Shown here one piece after another: positions 9,799 through 22,985 of a stretch of DNA of 64,000 bases (its first letter is position 1; each line of letters opens with the position of its first letter). The position numbers and the translations under genes are program-made. This stretch comes from Mycocentrospora acerina. Lineage: Eukaryota; Ascomycota; Dothideomycetes; Pleosporales. The notes below the pieces were generated by a model. That model worked only from the letters and a program-made list of their open reading frames with translations, was not told the DNA's origin and did not search any database. The stretch lies in assembly GCA_022701365.1 (NCBI GenBank), contig JAKUHH010000150.1, positions 372,001 through 436,000 on the forward strand, given 5' to 3'.

Positions 9799-12700
9799 AT
9801 GAAGATCAAGAAGCAGGCTACATCGAGACATGAGTCCACTCTGGTAAGCGACGCCCCTCACGCCTCACATTTGACCCCGCTAATTGGTGCAGTCTTCGAT
9901 GATAGCAGAATTTGTTAAGGCTACTGAGTCGATTCCGCTCTATCAACTGCCGGCCCACCTCGCCTCGTTTCCCCGACAATGGCCCTTCCCCCGTGGCGAT
10001 GCATACCACTGGATTCCCGTGCTAAACCGCTTCGATCGCATACTAGAGCTGTTCACACAAGAATATGGTCTGATAGACGGACCACAGACGCAGTCGTTTC
10101 AGCGACGGCTGTTATTGAAAGGCGACGCTGAAGAGGGACACATAGGCTCTGAGCACATAACTACAGATGACGTCCTAGATACGCTGCATGTATCTCAAGA
10201 TGGCGACCGGGAGTTGATCGAGCAGGTTCTGTGCTTCACGCGCATGCTCTTGGAGAATTGTGGCAACCGCAGTCTGTATTCAAGCAGCGAGCGCCTTGAC
10301 AAGCTGCTCAATACTACTTCTACCTCATTGCTTAAAGCAACCCTTCGCTTAGGACATCGCCTCGCACAGCGCTATCAGGCTGCGCGCGCGCGTCTAGCAC
10401 CGGCCACCTTGCACCCCTCTCTATTGTCCAGCCACTACAACATCAATCTCGACAAACTACAGAAGCTCTCTGCTCCCTTCTCCAAAGGGCCATCTGCAGC
10501 AGTTCCTTTGTTTGGCACACCTGCCGGCAAGGGCAAAGAGAAGGCATTTGGTGATAGACGGAGCGACACTGACAGGTTCAACCCGTCTGACTTGGGCGCC
10601 TTGTTCAATCTTTCAGAATCGTCCATCAGACAGGAGTTTGGTGGTGTGCTGATCTCTTACTACGAACCCACACCCAGCTCTGAGGAGGCTAGCAGTAAGG
10701 CGATACCCACCGATGCACCCACCACACCAACTCCAGTGCGCAGAACCTCAAGCATGGGCCCGAACCGAACGCCACGGCAGCCTTCCACCTCTGTTGCTAC
10801 AGAGTCTCCAAGCACTCCCGTGTTTACTACAGGAGAGCCAGGCAGTCGATCGTCTGGCCCAAAGACATTCGAGCTGTCTGCCGACAAGGTATCAAAGGTT
10901 GATATGCACGAGCTCCTGAAGCAAGGTTTGACCACTTTGCCCGAAAGCGCGCATTACGAATTTCTTCACAAGCTCCGTATTGCGAAGATGCTCAATAGTG
11001 GAAATGAGGGACGGGACGATGCGGTAGCTGTTCGTATGCTCGCGATTGCTAATATGGGCTATGTGCATGGGGAAAAAGAGTTCCACGCAAAGCTGGGCCA
11101 GCAAGATGCCGATGAGCCACGCCGTTTGCAACTAGCGTATCAGCTTTCAGAATTGGTGCATCCGCCAGGCAATGGGCAGAATGGCGTTTCGATGGAGCTC
11201 CAGACGCTCGCTCTTAATGCACTCGAGGCTATTGCGAAGCACAAGACTAAATCTCCCGATGTCTGTACTGCTCTGAGTGTTAATGTAAACCACGGTGTCC
11301 TATTTTACGTCGTTCGCAAGCTTGTAGCTGGCCTAGCCGTGGAGGACGATTCCGAGGTCAATACGGCCGAAGACGAGTGGCGTGACGCGTTGTTCACTTT
11401 GCTTAATACTCTACCGACCTCACAGATTCGAACTGGTGAAGGCATGGTCTCTGCTGGGCTTCTCGAAATTCTTGTTGAGGTTCTCAAGCTACGTACGCAG
11501 AAAGCGGAGCGCAACCACCCTAAGATTCTTAATTTCCTCGATACCTTTGTTTACAATCTCCGAGACGCATTCTCAGCCCTTGTGAGCGCTAAAGGTCTGG
11601 AAATTATATCTGATCTTATGCAATATGAGGTTGAGGTGTCGAAGCAGCTTGCCGAGGAAGGCAAAGGCATGCCTGACGCGTACAAAACCCAGCTCACCGA
11701 TTACAAGATTCCGTTCTACCACCAACAGACTCTCCGATGGTTATTCAAGTTTCTAAACCACATGATGTCTCATACTGGTGGCAACTTTGATCGCTTGATG
11801 CGAAACTTGATAGATTCACCGCAGTTGCTAAGCGGCCTGCGCGTTGTCTTGTCTAACGCGAACATTTACGGGTCAACAGTCTGGAGTATGGCGGTCACTA
11901 TCCTCACAAGCTTCATTCATAATGAGCCGACTAGTTATCAAGTAATTGCCGAAGCGAGTCTAAGTGACGCTTTCCTAGAGACAGTAGCTGGAGAACCCAT
12001 CTCGAAGACTATCGACGTTGCTAACGCTACCGACACGATTGACATCGCCGACATTACCAATCCTACCAACGACAATAACCCAGAATCTTCGTCTGCCCCG
12101 GTTCAAAAATCGTTTCTAGCTCGGGAGCCTGGAAAAGTATTGGCTGCAGGTATTCTTCCTGTTGCTGAGGCTATTGCTACACTGCCCCCTGCTTTTGGAG
12201 CCATATGCCTGGCAGAGGCTGGTATGAAGCTTTTTCAATCATCAACTGCCCTCGAACGGTTTTTCGAGATATTTGAGAGCCCAGTTCACGTTAAAGCACT
12301 TGATGCTGATATGGAGATGCCTGGCTTAATTGGCAATTCTTTCGATGAATTGGTCCGCCACCACCCGCCACTCAAGACGCGAGTTCTTTCGTGTCTCAGT
12401 GAGTTGATTGCACGAGTCGTCCAGTTGTGCGCCAACAAGGCAGCGAACGAAGGTGTAGGTGCTAAGCTCTGGACAGCAGACGCTGAGGGCAAATTGTATG
12501 TTGCAGGTGGTCGTCGAGCTCTACTTGGATTGCAAGCGCAAAACAAATCTGATTTGAAGTCGAACTCAACGGGCACAGACGTCGAAATGGAGGATGCAGG
12601 TGGTCAGACAACAGCTGACGTGCCTGATGAGGCGGTCTCCTTCGATGAGATTATGGGAGCTGAAGATACCACTAAAGGACCGACAGCGGCTCAATACATT

Positions 12701-15700
12701 CGTGTGTTATGCCGTTTTCTATCGGGATTCTTTGCGAATCATGCTATGTGCGCTGCCTTCATTGAAGCAGACGGCGTTGAATCCATTCTAGAAATTTCTA
12801 GTCTTGCCTGTCTCGACACCAAATCTAGCGAATCTCGCAGCGTGATCGATGAGTTTGGTCGAGTCGTTCAGGTTCTCGTTGAGCAGAAACCACACATAGC
12901 AGTACCTTCATTAATCAAGCGAACACAGCAGGCACTGGAACGACTCGAACCCCTACTTCAGCACACTGGGCCTCGGGCCTTTTTTGCGCCATTCACAGGT
13001 ATCGGTTCCTCGCAGGACAATGAGACGCTACGCCGAGGAACAGAATATGTCAAGTCTCTAGCATCTGTACACACTCTCGTCGCTGCTATGACTGTCACCT
13101 TCGCTGGGCAGATGTACAGTACGCGTTCGGCACACAATGTCTCTAACCAAGTGAATCTTGCAGATATGTATGCTCGTCTCGTTGATAGCCTTGGAAAGCT
13201 TCATCGAAGTTGTGTGTGGGAAGAGCTTCTTCTGCAGAGAAACATGCCTGTTGCATGGGAGAAGGAAACCCGAGTCAAGAGCTCTGGCACCGGAAACGTG
13301 GAAGCTGATCATGTCCTCCGACTAGGCAATGCGTCTGAAATCGCCGGCTCTAACAGTGATGATGCCGCAGCGGCCGGCGAAGTTGCGACTCTCAGCCAGG
13401 ACAGCGCGCAGTTCAAGAACACGCAAACTCTCCGGAACTTACTTAGCAAAATACCCATCGAAATTGCGCCTTTCTTCCAGTCGCTAGGCAGACTGCTTCT
13501 TTTCCGCCGTAATCTCGAGCCATATCACAGACAATGCGCTACGATTGTTTCGGACCAGCTTGCGCAGGCCGTCATAGATCAACTGCAGTTCGAAGGTCCT
13601 AGGAACTCTGAGTTGGTTGAAGATCGCTACGCGTATTGGGTTGTCACTCTCACTTCCATGATGCAACTTATGATCGATCCGAATATGGAACGACCGCAGG
13701 CGCTGACTCTTCTACTCGTATCGTTTAGAAACTTGGGAGGCTTCGACGTACTCGCAGAAATTCTCAACAAATTCTACGAGTCGGCACTTGAGATCATCCA
13801 GAAACCAGCAGATGACACCAACGAAGAGTCCAAGCGACTGCTTAATCTTTCACTGGGAGGACTCAAAATCATTCTCGCATTTTTCGCACAGATTGTTAGC
13901 TACAAAGTTATCGGCGAATCACAGCAAACCTCATCAATGCAGACTCGACCGGATCGAGACAGAGATCGCGCTGATCATTTCACAACAGCACAGTTCCTTG
14001 TCGAGCTACGCTATGCAGTTATCAAGCCAGTTGAGAAGATTTGGAGCTCTGAACTTATTGAGAAAGCTACCACGTCCATCGTGAAGACCTCAATCAATAT
14101 TCTCAGGTCTGTTCTGGATTGCGAAGGTGAGCACGGAGCGCACAAAACGATTGATAAGATCCCGAAGCGTAGCAAACCCATCATTAAGCCATGGACCCCT
14201 CGTACTATAGACCATATAGACCGTCTGAAGGAGGCAGGCCACGACGAGGATCTGGCAGAAGAAGCGCTCTATCGATGCTGTGACAACCTCAATATGGCAC
14301 GAGAATACTGCCAGAACCAAGCTCGTGAACAGTCGTCGAGAAACCCCATACCTCAGTATGAGGTGACCGCCCGCGGTCCACCCTCGGCTTCACCAAGTCG
14401 AGCTGAAGTCATCGTGCCTGAATCCGCCGACGACGACGATAACAGTGATTCTTCGGATGAAGGCGAGCAAGATGATGAGACACATGAGTCACCAGCCACA
14501 CACCCTACCGAGATGGAGGTTGTTCATGCGCCACAAGGGACCGATGGACTTTCCTCAGAAACGGTCATGTCAGAGGGTAGAGCTACACAGCCAACACTTG
14601 CGACGCATGATGCCCTGGCATACCAGAAAAGAATGGGCACCGGTAATCACGTTCAGCCTGTTGCACTGGACAATCTCGACCAAGAACGTGCTAATCTTCG
14701 CAACAACCTGGTTAATCGCTCCCTTGACATCTTGAACTCTCACGATGATGTTACACACGAGTTGGCAGAGCTTGTTTCCGCAGCGTCTTCGAAAGCCCCT
14801 GATCCGAGCGATATGCGTGCAGATATGGGCGTAACCTTAGTACAGTCACTGGTATCTTTATCATGTGAAGATGACTTTCGTCCAGAGAGTAAGAAGATCT
14901 CGGCGTCTGCACACCTTTTGGCGCTTGTCCTCCAGGAAAAAGACTTCTACGATGTCATCGCAGAGGACGTGCGAGAAAATTTCGACTCGCTTCTTCAATT
15001 CATCAAAATCTTTCCAGACCAGTCACCAGATGATTCATCACCTTGGATTGGACATGTGCTTCTCGTCCTTGAGCGGTTGCTCGCTGAGGATCAACTCCCA
15101 CACCAGGTCCAGTGGACGCCACCTACAGGAGACTCGGTAGAGGAGGCATCGGTTGACGAGCTACCGAAGCCTGTTGTGGATATGGTGCAAAAGAACAAAT
15201 TGTTTGATGCTCTTATAGAGATTCTGCCACGCATTGCAAAGGACGAGTCGTTGGCTCTTTCGGTAACGCGGATTCTTGCTATGCTTACTCGTATTCGGAA
15301 GATTGCCATGCGTTTGGCAGAGAAACGGAACATACAACGCTTGTTTCTCATGGTCAAGCAGCTTGCTGGTATTACAAATGAGGGCTTACGGAGCACTTTG
15401 ATGATTGTCCTGCGCCACATGGTCGAGGATGAGGCGATGATTCGACAAATCATGCGCACCGAGATCCAGCAGATGTTCGAATCACGCGATCGAAGGCAGA
15501 CGGACACGACCGGTTACGCCCGCCAGATGTATGCCTTGGCTATTCGTGCACCAGAGATTTTTGTCGAAGTCACGAATGAAAAGCTCCAACTTTCGCGCTT
15601 CGATCCTAACCAGCGACCTCAGACCCTCGTCCTCAAAAAGGACGAGTCACTGACATCAGAACCGGATGCTTCTACTGAGCCTTTAGATGCGACTGCTGAA

Positions 15701-18700
15701 GAAGATCGACCAAAGGAGTCGAGCGAGGCTCCAAAACAGCCTACTCTTGAGCGAACCAAAACATCAGATTTGAAACTACCGGTGGTTGAAAACCCCGATG
15801 GTGTGATTCACTACCTTTTGTGCGAATTGCTTGCCTACAAAGAGATCGAAGACAAGCCGGAGCCTCCTAAATCTACAGAGAAATCGCCTGAGACGCAGGA
15901 AACTGCTTCTTTAGCTCCTGGTTCAGCCCCTAGCTCTACACCTACAGCAGTTGATGCACCTCCTGAACCCAGCAAACCTGAGAAGCCTGAATTTAAGGCC
16001 GATGCTCACCCAATCTACATCTACCGCTGCTTCATTTTGAAGTGTCTTGCGGAGCTTCTGCAGAGCTACAATCGCACGAAGATCGAGTTCATCAATTTCT
16101 CAAGGAAGGCCGACCCATACACCACGACGCCTTCAAAGCCTCGTTCAGGAGTGTTGAATTATCTCCTGAACAACCTTGTCCCAATTGGCACATTGAACCA
16201 TGAGGGTGATATCGCATTCAAGAAGAAGCTTGCGACTTCAAACAGCGCAATCGATGTTATCGTCGCTCTATGTATCAAGACTGGAGAATACGCTCTTCCG
16301 AAAACTGATGCCAGCCACGTATCTCCGTACGCCGACACTGAAGTGGATCTGCTTTTTGTCAGAAAATTCGTCCTAGAACACGCGCTGAAAGCGTTCAAGG
16401 ATGCTAATGCCTCAGATGAGCCTCTAGATATGAAATACTCGAGACTGCTGAATATCTCAGATATCTTCTCGAGGATGATCTCGCAGCGTCCTAATGGAGA
16501 GATGCTCACACAAAATGCCGACCTCACCCCAAATCTCAAGCAAATGGCCAAGATCATGTACGAGAAGAATTTCATTACTATTCTGACGACAGCAATCTCC
16601 GACATTGACTTGAACTTTCCGAATGCAAAGCGGGTGGTAAAGTACATCCTGAAACCGCTAAAATGGTTGACCTTCGTTGCCATGGATCTAAGTGTGCATT
16701 ATGACACTTCTTTGCCTGCTTTGGACTCTGCGGACGAGTACGAGATTTCTACAGCTTCCGATGACGACTTGGTGGATAATACGCGCGAGGAAACGCCTGA
16801 TTTGTTCCGCAACTCAACTTTGGGCATGTTTGAACATCATGACTCCGAGTCGGAAGGCTCTGACGATGAGGATGACGACGAGGAGATGATGTACGATGAC
16901 CCATATGCAGATGATATGGAATATGATGAGGTTGGAGATATTGGTGACGATGACGTTGTCTCAGATGATGAGGAGATGATGGAACTTGACATGGATGAGA
17001 TGGGCCCCATTGAAGGTCTCCCTGGTGATGTCGACGTCGAAATTGAGCTCGACGACGGTATTGAAGGTATGGGATCTGATGATGACTCCGAAGATGATTC
17101 CGAAGATGATGACGAGGAAGATGAGGATGACATGGATGATGATGGTGAGGATGATATGGATGATATGGATGATGACGAGGCTATGGATGAACTGGTCGAG
17201 GGTTTAGAAGAGATAACTGGTGATGACGAGAACGCGAGTCTCGCTGATGACCACGAGGACGATTGGAGCGACGAGGAGGATGAGTATGCTGCTGGTGTTA
17301 ATGGGGAGCCAAACATGCCCATGGGCCTAGTTTTTGATCCGCCCCAGCTCTTGGAGCAAATGCGACAAGGGGGTGATTTGGCTGACTTCCTCGATGATGG
17401 CATGCCTGAAGAAGATGGTAGGTGGACTGATTCTTATGAAAGACAGATCGTACTAACGCACACAGACGAAGAGGAGGACTATGGTGAGGAGGACATCCAC
17501 TATGATCCTGGTCTTGAAGATGACGAGCAAGAATTGCGCGACCTGGGATGGGGAGGCGGCTGGGATGATCCAGCACCGCCTACAGCGCGCCACGCGCATC
17601 GCCTTAGCCCATGGATGTTCCCTGCCGGCCCAGGTGATCGCATTCTTGTTCCCGCATATCGATCACACCGTCCAGGTGCTGGTCCTAGAGTGACAGATGA
17701 TGGCATCAATCCACTCCTTCAGCGGGGTGGTCGTTCTTCGGGTCGCGGCATCGATGGTTCTCATCGCAATGAAGGGATGAGCGATTGGGTCCACGCAATT
17801 GGGGACCGAGGACCTCGAGTTTTTAACGCGGACAGTCCTGTTTCATTCATCAGCAACCTTTTGAACGCCATGAGCCAAGGCGGCGCTGGTGCAGGTGCGC
17901 CGACACTTCAGCATCACGGCGGCGCTTTGCACTTGTCTTTCAATAACCTTCCTCTCGGACTCCCGCCACCATTTGATTCTGGCTTCCGCCGCGAAATGGC
18001 CCGCGCTAGAGAGTCTCATATGTCCCGCTCTGCTCGCGAAGATCCACACTCTGCTGTGGCTTTCTCAAAGGCTTACACAAGCCAGCGTTGGCAAGAGGAG
18101 GCCAGGATTCTCTATGGCCCAGGCGCGATTGAGAAGAGCATGCGTGTGATCAACTCAATTCTGAAGGTCATGGTTCCTCCTGCGATGGAAGCAGCAAAGA
18201 AGCGACAAGAAGAGAGGGAAGCCGAAGCCGCTCGTAAGATCAAGGAAGAAGCTGAGCGAAGGAAACAGAAAGAACGTGAAGAACGCGAGACTCGAGAGCA
18301 GGAGGAGCGTCAGCGACAAGAACTTGAGGCTAATCAAGCAGCTGAAGCGGCTAACCGGGCTACTGAGCATAAAGCTGAAGAGAACTTCACTGAGGAGTCC
18401 GCTTCTGTATCAGAGGGACAGACAATGGAAGGCGTCGAAGCGGGACAATCTTCTGCTGAACCGCCTGCAGAGCCAATGCCACGTGTCACAACCACGATAA
18501 GAGGCCGCGAATATGACATCACAGACTTGGGCATTGATCTCGAGTACCTGGACGCTCTGCCAGAGGAACTGCGTGAAGAAGTATTGATGCAACAAGTTGC
18601 AGAACGACGACAGGAGCAGCGTGAGCAGCAACGCGCGCAACAACAGACGCAACAATCACAACCATCGCAGCAACAACAACCCTCTGGAGGGTCGGGTGAG

Positions 18701-21700
18701 AATCCTTCCGACATTGACGAGCAGTTCCTGGCTGCTCTACCGCCCGAGATTCGTGAAGAGCTGCTTCAGCAAGAAGCACAGGAACGTCGTCGCCGAGAGC
18801 GTGAGGAGAACCGGCGTCGTGGCCAAGCCAGCGGTGCTCCTCAACTAGATGACATGGACACGGCAAACGTTCTTGCAACCATGGATCCCAGTTTGCGTGT
18901 GTCAGTGCTTATGGACATGGACGAAGAAACCTTGCGTCAACTGCCGCCAGAAATATCTGCTGAGGCTAGAGCCTATGGAGGTGACCGTCGGCTGAATCAA
19001 GCTGACATATTCGGACATCGACAGGGAGGTCGCCGCAGCATACAAGACGACCCGACACAAAAGAAGAAGGCTAGACCATGTGTGCAGATGCTCGACAAAG
19101 CGGGCGTAGCGACTCTGCTCAGGCTCATGTTCATCCCCCAGCAAGGCAGTGCCAAGGCTAGTCTCAGCTCCATCCTTCGATACGTATGTGAGAACCGTCA
19201 AAATCGTGCTGAGGTCATCAGTATTCTACTTTCTATTTTACAAGACGGCAGTGCCGACGTTAATGCGGTCGAACGAAGCTTCGCTCAGCTGTCGATCCGT
19301 GCAAAGCAGCCACAGCAGCCCGCAGATAAGACACCGAAAACACCACGCAAGAGTGGAGCACTGTCTATCAATTCAGATGTGTCACCTCTTATGGTTGTTC
19401 AACAATGTTTGAATACCCTCACTCAGCTGACCGAAAAGAACCCAGCCGTATGGTCGTTCTTCCTGACAGAACACGAAACGGGTGTTGGCTTCAAGAGCCG
19501 CAGCAACCGTAAAGGCAAGGCGAAGGAGACCAAGGCTACCAGGTTCCCGGTCAATGCCCTTTTGACTTTGCTAGATCGCAAGCTCATCGTTGAGAGTTCG
19601 TCCATCATGGAACAGCTGACACAGCTGCTGCGGGTCATCACAGCTCCTTTGCAAGCTTTGAAGAAGGAGAAAGAAAAGACAACAGAGGAGGCAAACAATA
19701 CAGAGGAGATTGAAGGCAGTGCAGAGGATCAGACTTCCGCTACCGAACAGACCGAACTTCACCCTACCACACAAGGTCAAGATACGGAGATGACAGCTGC
19801 TACTGAATCATCCGTCCAAGCAAGCACTGTTGTACCTGACAGCGAAGATACATCAACCAAGGCCGAAGAGTCCAAGGCTGACGAAGACAAAGCTAAGAAA
19901 CACCGGTCTATCACGCCTCCAGATGTCCCTGAGAACAATCTTCGCCTGGTCGCCAAGATACTAGCCGCTCGCGAATGCAATAGTAAGGTATTCCAGGAGA
20001 CGTTGTCAGTCATCAGCAATCTGTCACCTATACCAGGTGCGAAGGAAATATTTGGTCAAGAACTTTTGGGCATAGCACAAGAACTTGCCCAATCAACATT
20101 TGAGGATCTTTCCAGCTTAACAGTTCAGGTCTCTGACGCAGAATCACCCACCGATGTTCAGGGAATAGCACTTGCAAAGTTCTCGCCTGCAAGCTCTGAT
20201 CAAACGAAGTTGCTAAGAGCTCTCACTGCTCTCGACTACCTCTTCGATCCTTCACGTGACACGAAAGGGAAGCCAGAAACTAACGCTGTCGCGCTCGAAA
20301 TCAGCCAGAAGGAAGATATTCTCCTCACGTTGTACGAGGACTCCGCTTTTGCGCCGCTCTGGAACAAGCTGAGCGAGTGTCTCACAATCATCCGACAGCG
20401 TGGCAACATGCTCAACATCGCTACGACCTTACTTCCACTCATAGAGTCTTTGATGGTTGTATGTAAAAACACAACTCTCAAGGAAGCGCCTTTGAACAAG
20501 TTGAAAGAATTTGCACTAGGCAGTCCGCCACCTGAGAGCAAGATGGAGAATTTGTTCTTCAATTTCACGGAAGATCATCGAAAGATTCTGAATGACCTCG
20601 TTCGCCAGAACCCCAAACTTATGAGCGGTACCTTCTCTCTGTTGGTCAAGAATTCAAAGGTCTTGGAGTTCGACAACAAACGCAACTACTTCACCCGAAA
20701 GCTCCACTCCCGAAACGGTGATCGTCAGCCGCATCCACCTCTTCAGCTTTCGGTTCGACGAAGCGAGGTCTTTTTGGACTCTTTCAAATCCTTGTACTAC
20801 AAGTCTGCAGACGAAATGAAGTATGGCAAACTCAGTATTCGGTTCCATGGTGAGGAAGGAGTTGACGCTGGCGGTGTTACTCGGGAATGGTTCCAAGTCA
20901 TTTCCCGCCAGATGTTCAACCCCGACTACGCTCTCTTCGTTCCAGTTGCTTCTGATCGCACAACGTTCCACCCGAACCGACTAAGCTCCATCAATCCTGA
21001 GCATCTGACGTTCTTCAAGTTTATTGGACGTATCATTGGTAAAGCACTATACGAAGGCCGTGTGCTCGACTGCCATTTCAGTCGCGCAGTGTACAAGCAA
21101 ATGCTTGGCAACACGGTGAATATGAAGGATATGGAAACCCTAGATCTCGAATACTACAAGTCGCAGCAGTGGATGCTCAACAACGACATCACGGATGTTA
21201 TCACGGAAACCTTTTCAGCCGAGGTTGAAGCCTTCGGCGAGATGCAAGTTGTGGATCTTGTTGAAAACGGCCGTAACATCCCTGTTACCGAGGACAACAA
21301 GCATGAGTTTATTCGTTTGATGACTGAATTCCGCCTCACTCGTGCAGTACAAGAACAGCTCGAGCATTTCTTGAAGGGCTTCCACGATATCGTTCCTGCG
21401 GAGCTCGTCTCCATCTTCAGTGAGCAGGAACTTGAGCTCTTAATCTCTGGCCTGCCTGACATCAATGTGGATGACTGGAAGAACAACACTGAATACCATA
21501 ATTATACAGCTGCATCGCCACAGATCCAATGGTTCTGGCGCGCTGTGCGAACCTTCGAGAAGGAAGAGCAGGCCAAATTGCTTCAATTCGTTACTGGCAC
21601 TAGCAAGGTCCCGCTCAACGGTTTCAAAGAACTCGAGGGCATGAACGGCTTCTCAAAGTTCAATATCCATCGTGACTATGGCAGCAAGGACCGTTTGCCA

Positions 21701-21871
21701 TCAAGCCATACTTGTTTCAACCGTAAGTCTACTACCTTTGGCAATACTTTGGTCCATGTACTAATACACATTACAGAGCTCGACCTTCCGGAGTACGAAT
21801 CCTACGAAGACCTCCGCAAAGCGCTTTACACTGCCATGACAGCTGGTGGCGAGTACTTTGGTTTCGCTTGA
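9799..21871 (+). CDS. TOM1: Tom1/HUWE1-type giant HECT E3 ubiquitin ligase, 4 exons
   Basis: HECT-class E3 ubiquitin ligase orthologous to yeast Tom1 and human HUWE1, which target excess histones, ribosomal proteins and other substrates. Exons are 9799-9843, 9893-17417, 17466-21722 and 21777-21871, encoding 3,973 residues (yeast Tom1 is about 3,270). The start MKIKKQATSRHESTL then SSMIAEF fits the family N-terminus; without exon 1 the frame begins at a TTG. Armadillo-like DUF908 and DUF913 regions span roughly residues 80-820. A UBA-like segment lies near 1450-1485, a very acidic stretch at 2331-2481, and two UBM-like repeats (LDALPEELREEVL and LAALPPEIREELL) at about 2878-2955. The HECT domain runs from about 3618 to the end, with catalytic Cys3940 in SSHTCFNQ, 33 residues from the C-terminus. 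Introns 2 and 3 are 48 and 54 nt, in-frame and stop-free. Confidence 0.96.
16849..17290 (+). repeat. Low-complexity acidic coding tract in tom1
   Basis: About 440 bp of GAT/GAC/GAG/ATG-rich sequence encoding Asp-, Glu- and Met-rich protein in tom1 exon 2. Acidic tracts at this position are typical of Tom1/HUWE1 proteins. The same DNA creates long Ser/Ile-rich frames on the opposite strand that are not genes. Confidence 0.85.
17418..17465 (+). other. 48-nt in-frame stop-free intron in tom1
   Basis: Starts GTAGGT, contains a perfect TACTAAC branch-point word and ends CACAG. Its length is 16 codons and it has no stop, so a simple open-frame reading would include it. Removal joins GAT-G to AC-GAA, giving an uninterrupted acidic sequence. 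Confidence 0.85.
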
Positions 21872-22985
21872 TCGCCTCATTCTAGATTCATTTCCCAAAC
21901 TGCTCGACCAATGATCTTCTCACGTATTCATGACTCAGTTTGGCATTGCAGGCGCTTCGGAGATACATTGCTGATGGTGCGTATGAGCATCGAAGGAGGC
22001 TTGATTTTCTCTGTATAAGCATAAAACGGTGATGATGGTGGCGTTGAGCGACAGCGAATACCTTTTTCTCAGGTAGATTGATTGGAGTGCGGGATGGATG
22101 GATACTTGTTATGTATGACTCTGTGTGGCGGTCTTGCGAATGGAGGCTGGGAGTGCAGACCCATGTCTCTGGAAGTGGGACTGCTCAGAGAGATGCGGTA
22201 ACGGAGTTTTTTCCGGGGCATTCTTTGGAGGTGGAATTGACAGTAGATAGATGGTAATCGAGCGTTCTTTGCCTGTTTTCATGCGTCCGGTTTTGGATCA
22301 TGCGTGGTGTAGAGATACTAATTAAATTCATAACATTAAATGAAATTGACGCAGGATTCCGTACGGTAGCGCCTGTTGATTTTGTCTGGGTATGAAGCTA
22401 TCAAAGACTTGCCACGGCATTGTGGCTACTCTGTTGTGATTGTGCACCACAGAGTTCAAGGAGGTGTACTGAGAAGTGGGACTGGAAATATTGATGGAAA
22501 ACAACTTTATCAACACCTTTGAATATATGTCAAGAGTTGAATTGTACCGTTTGTGTGATCAGACATTGAGAACTTACACACATGGGTGATAGCGCAGCGA
22601 ATGCGCTATAGATTCGAACAAGAATTTACCACAGATGTGAGAGACCAGAGGTTTGGAGACTGAAAATGCACACTGGGAAGAAAGAGTACGACTTTATTGA
22701 AAAACTTGATACTTTCTTATTAAATTCTGCTCAACACCTATTGTGAAGGCAATGCTATTGCTATTTGTCAACTACATACTAAACCATTATGCAAGCTAAT
22801 AAGCAAGCTACCATCACTCTTTTGCCTTAACCAAGGTGAACACAATGTAATCCAAAAGCAAATAATTATATACATGATCATGACATTCGTCAAGGTCGCT
22901 AGTTGGCGTTGCAATACAAAAAAGGCATTCTCCTCTCATACCGTTATTATTGCGATGTAAACAATCACAACTGTACTACTTACGC
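21872..22985. other. Convergent 3' intergenic region
   Basis: 1.1 kb between the ends of tom1 and the PIR gene, which point toward each other. It contains their 3' untranslated regions. No gene or repeat recognised. Confidence 0.6.

Noticed and set aside
16837..17403. Ser/Ile-rich frame opposite the acidic part of tom1
   Set aside because: It is the complement of the Asp/Glu codon run in tom1 and has no independent start context or domain.
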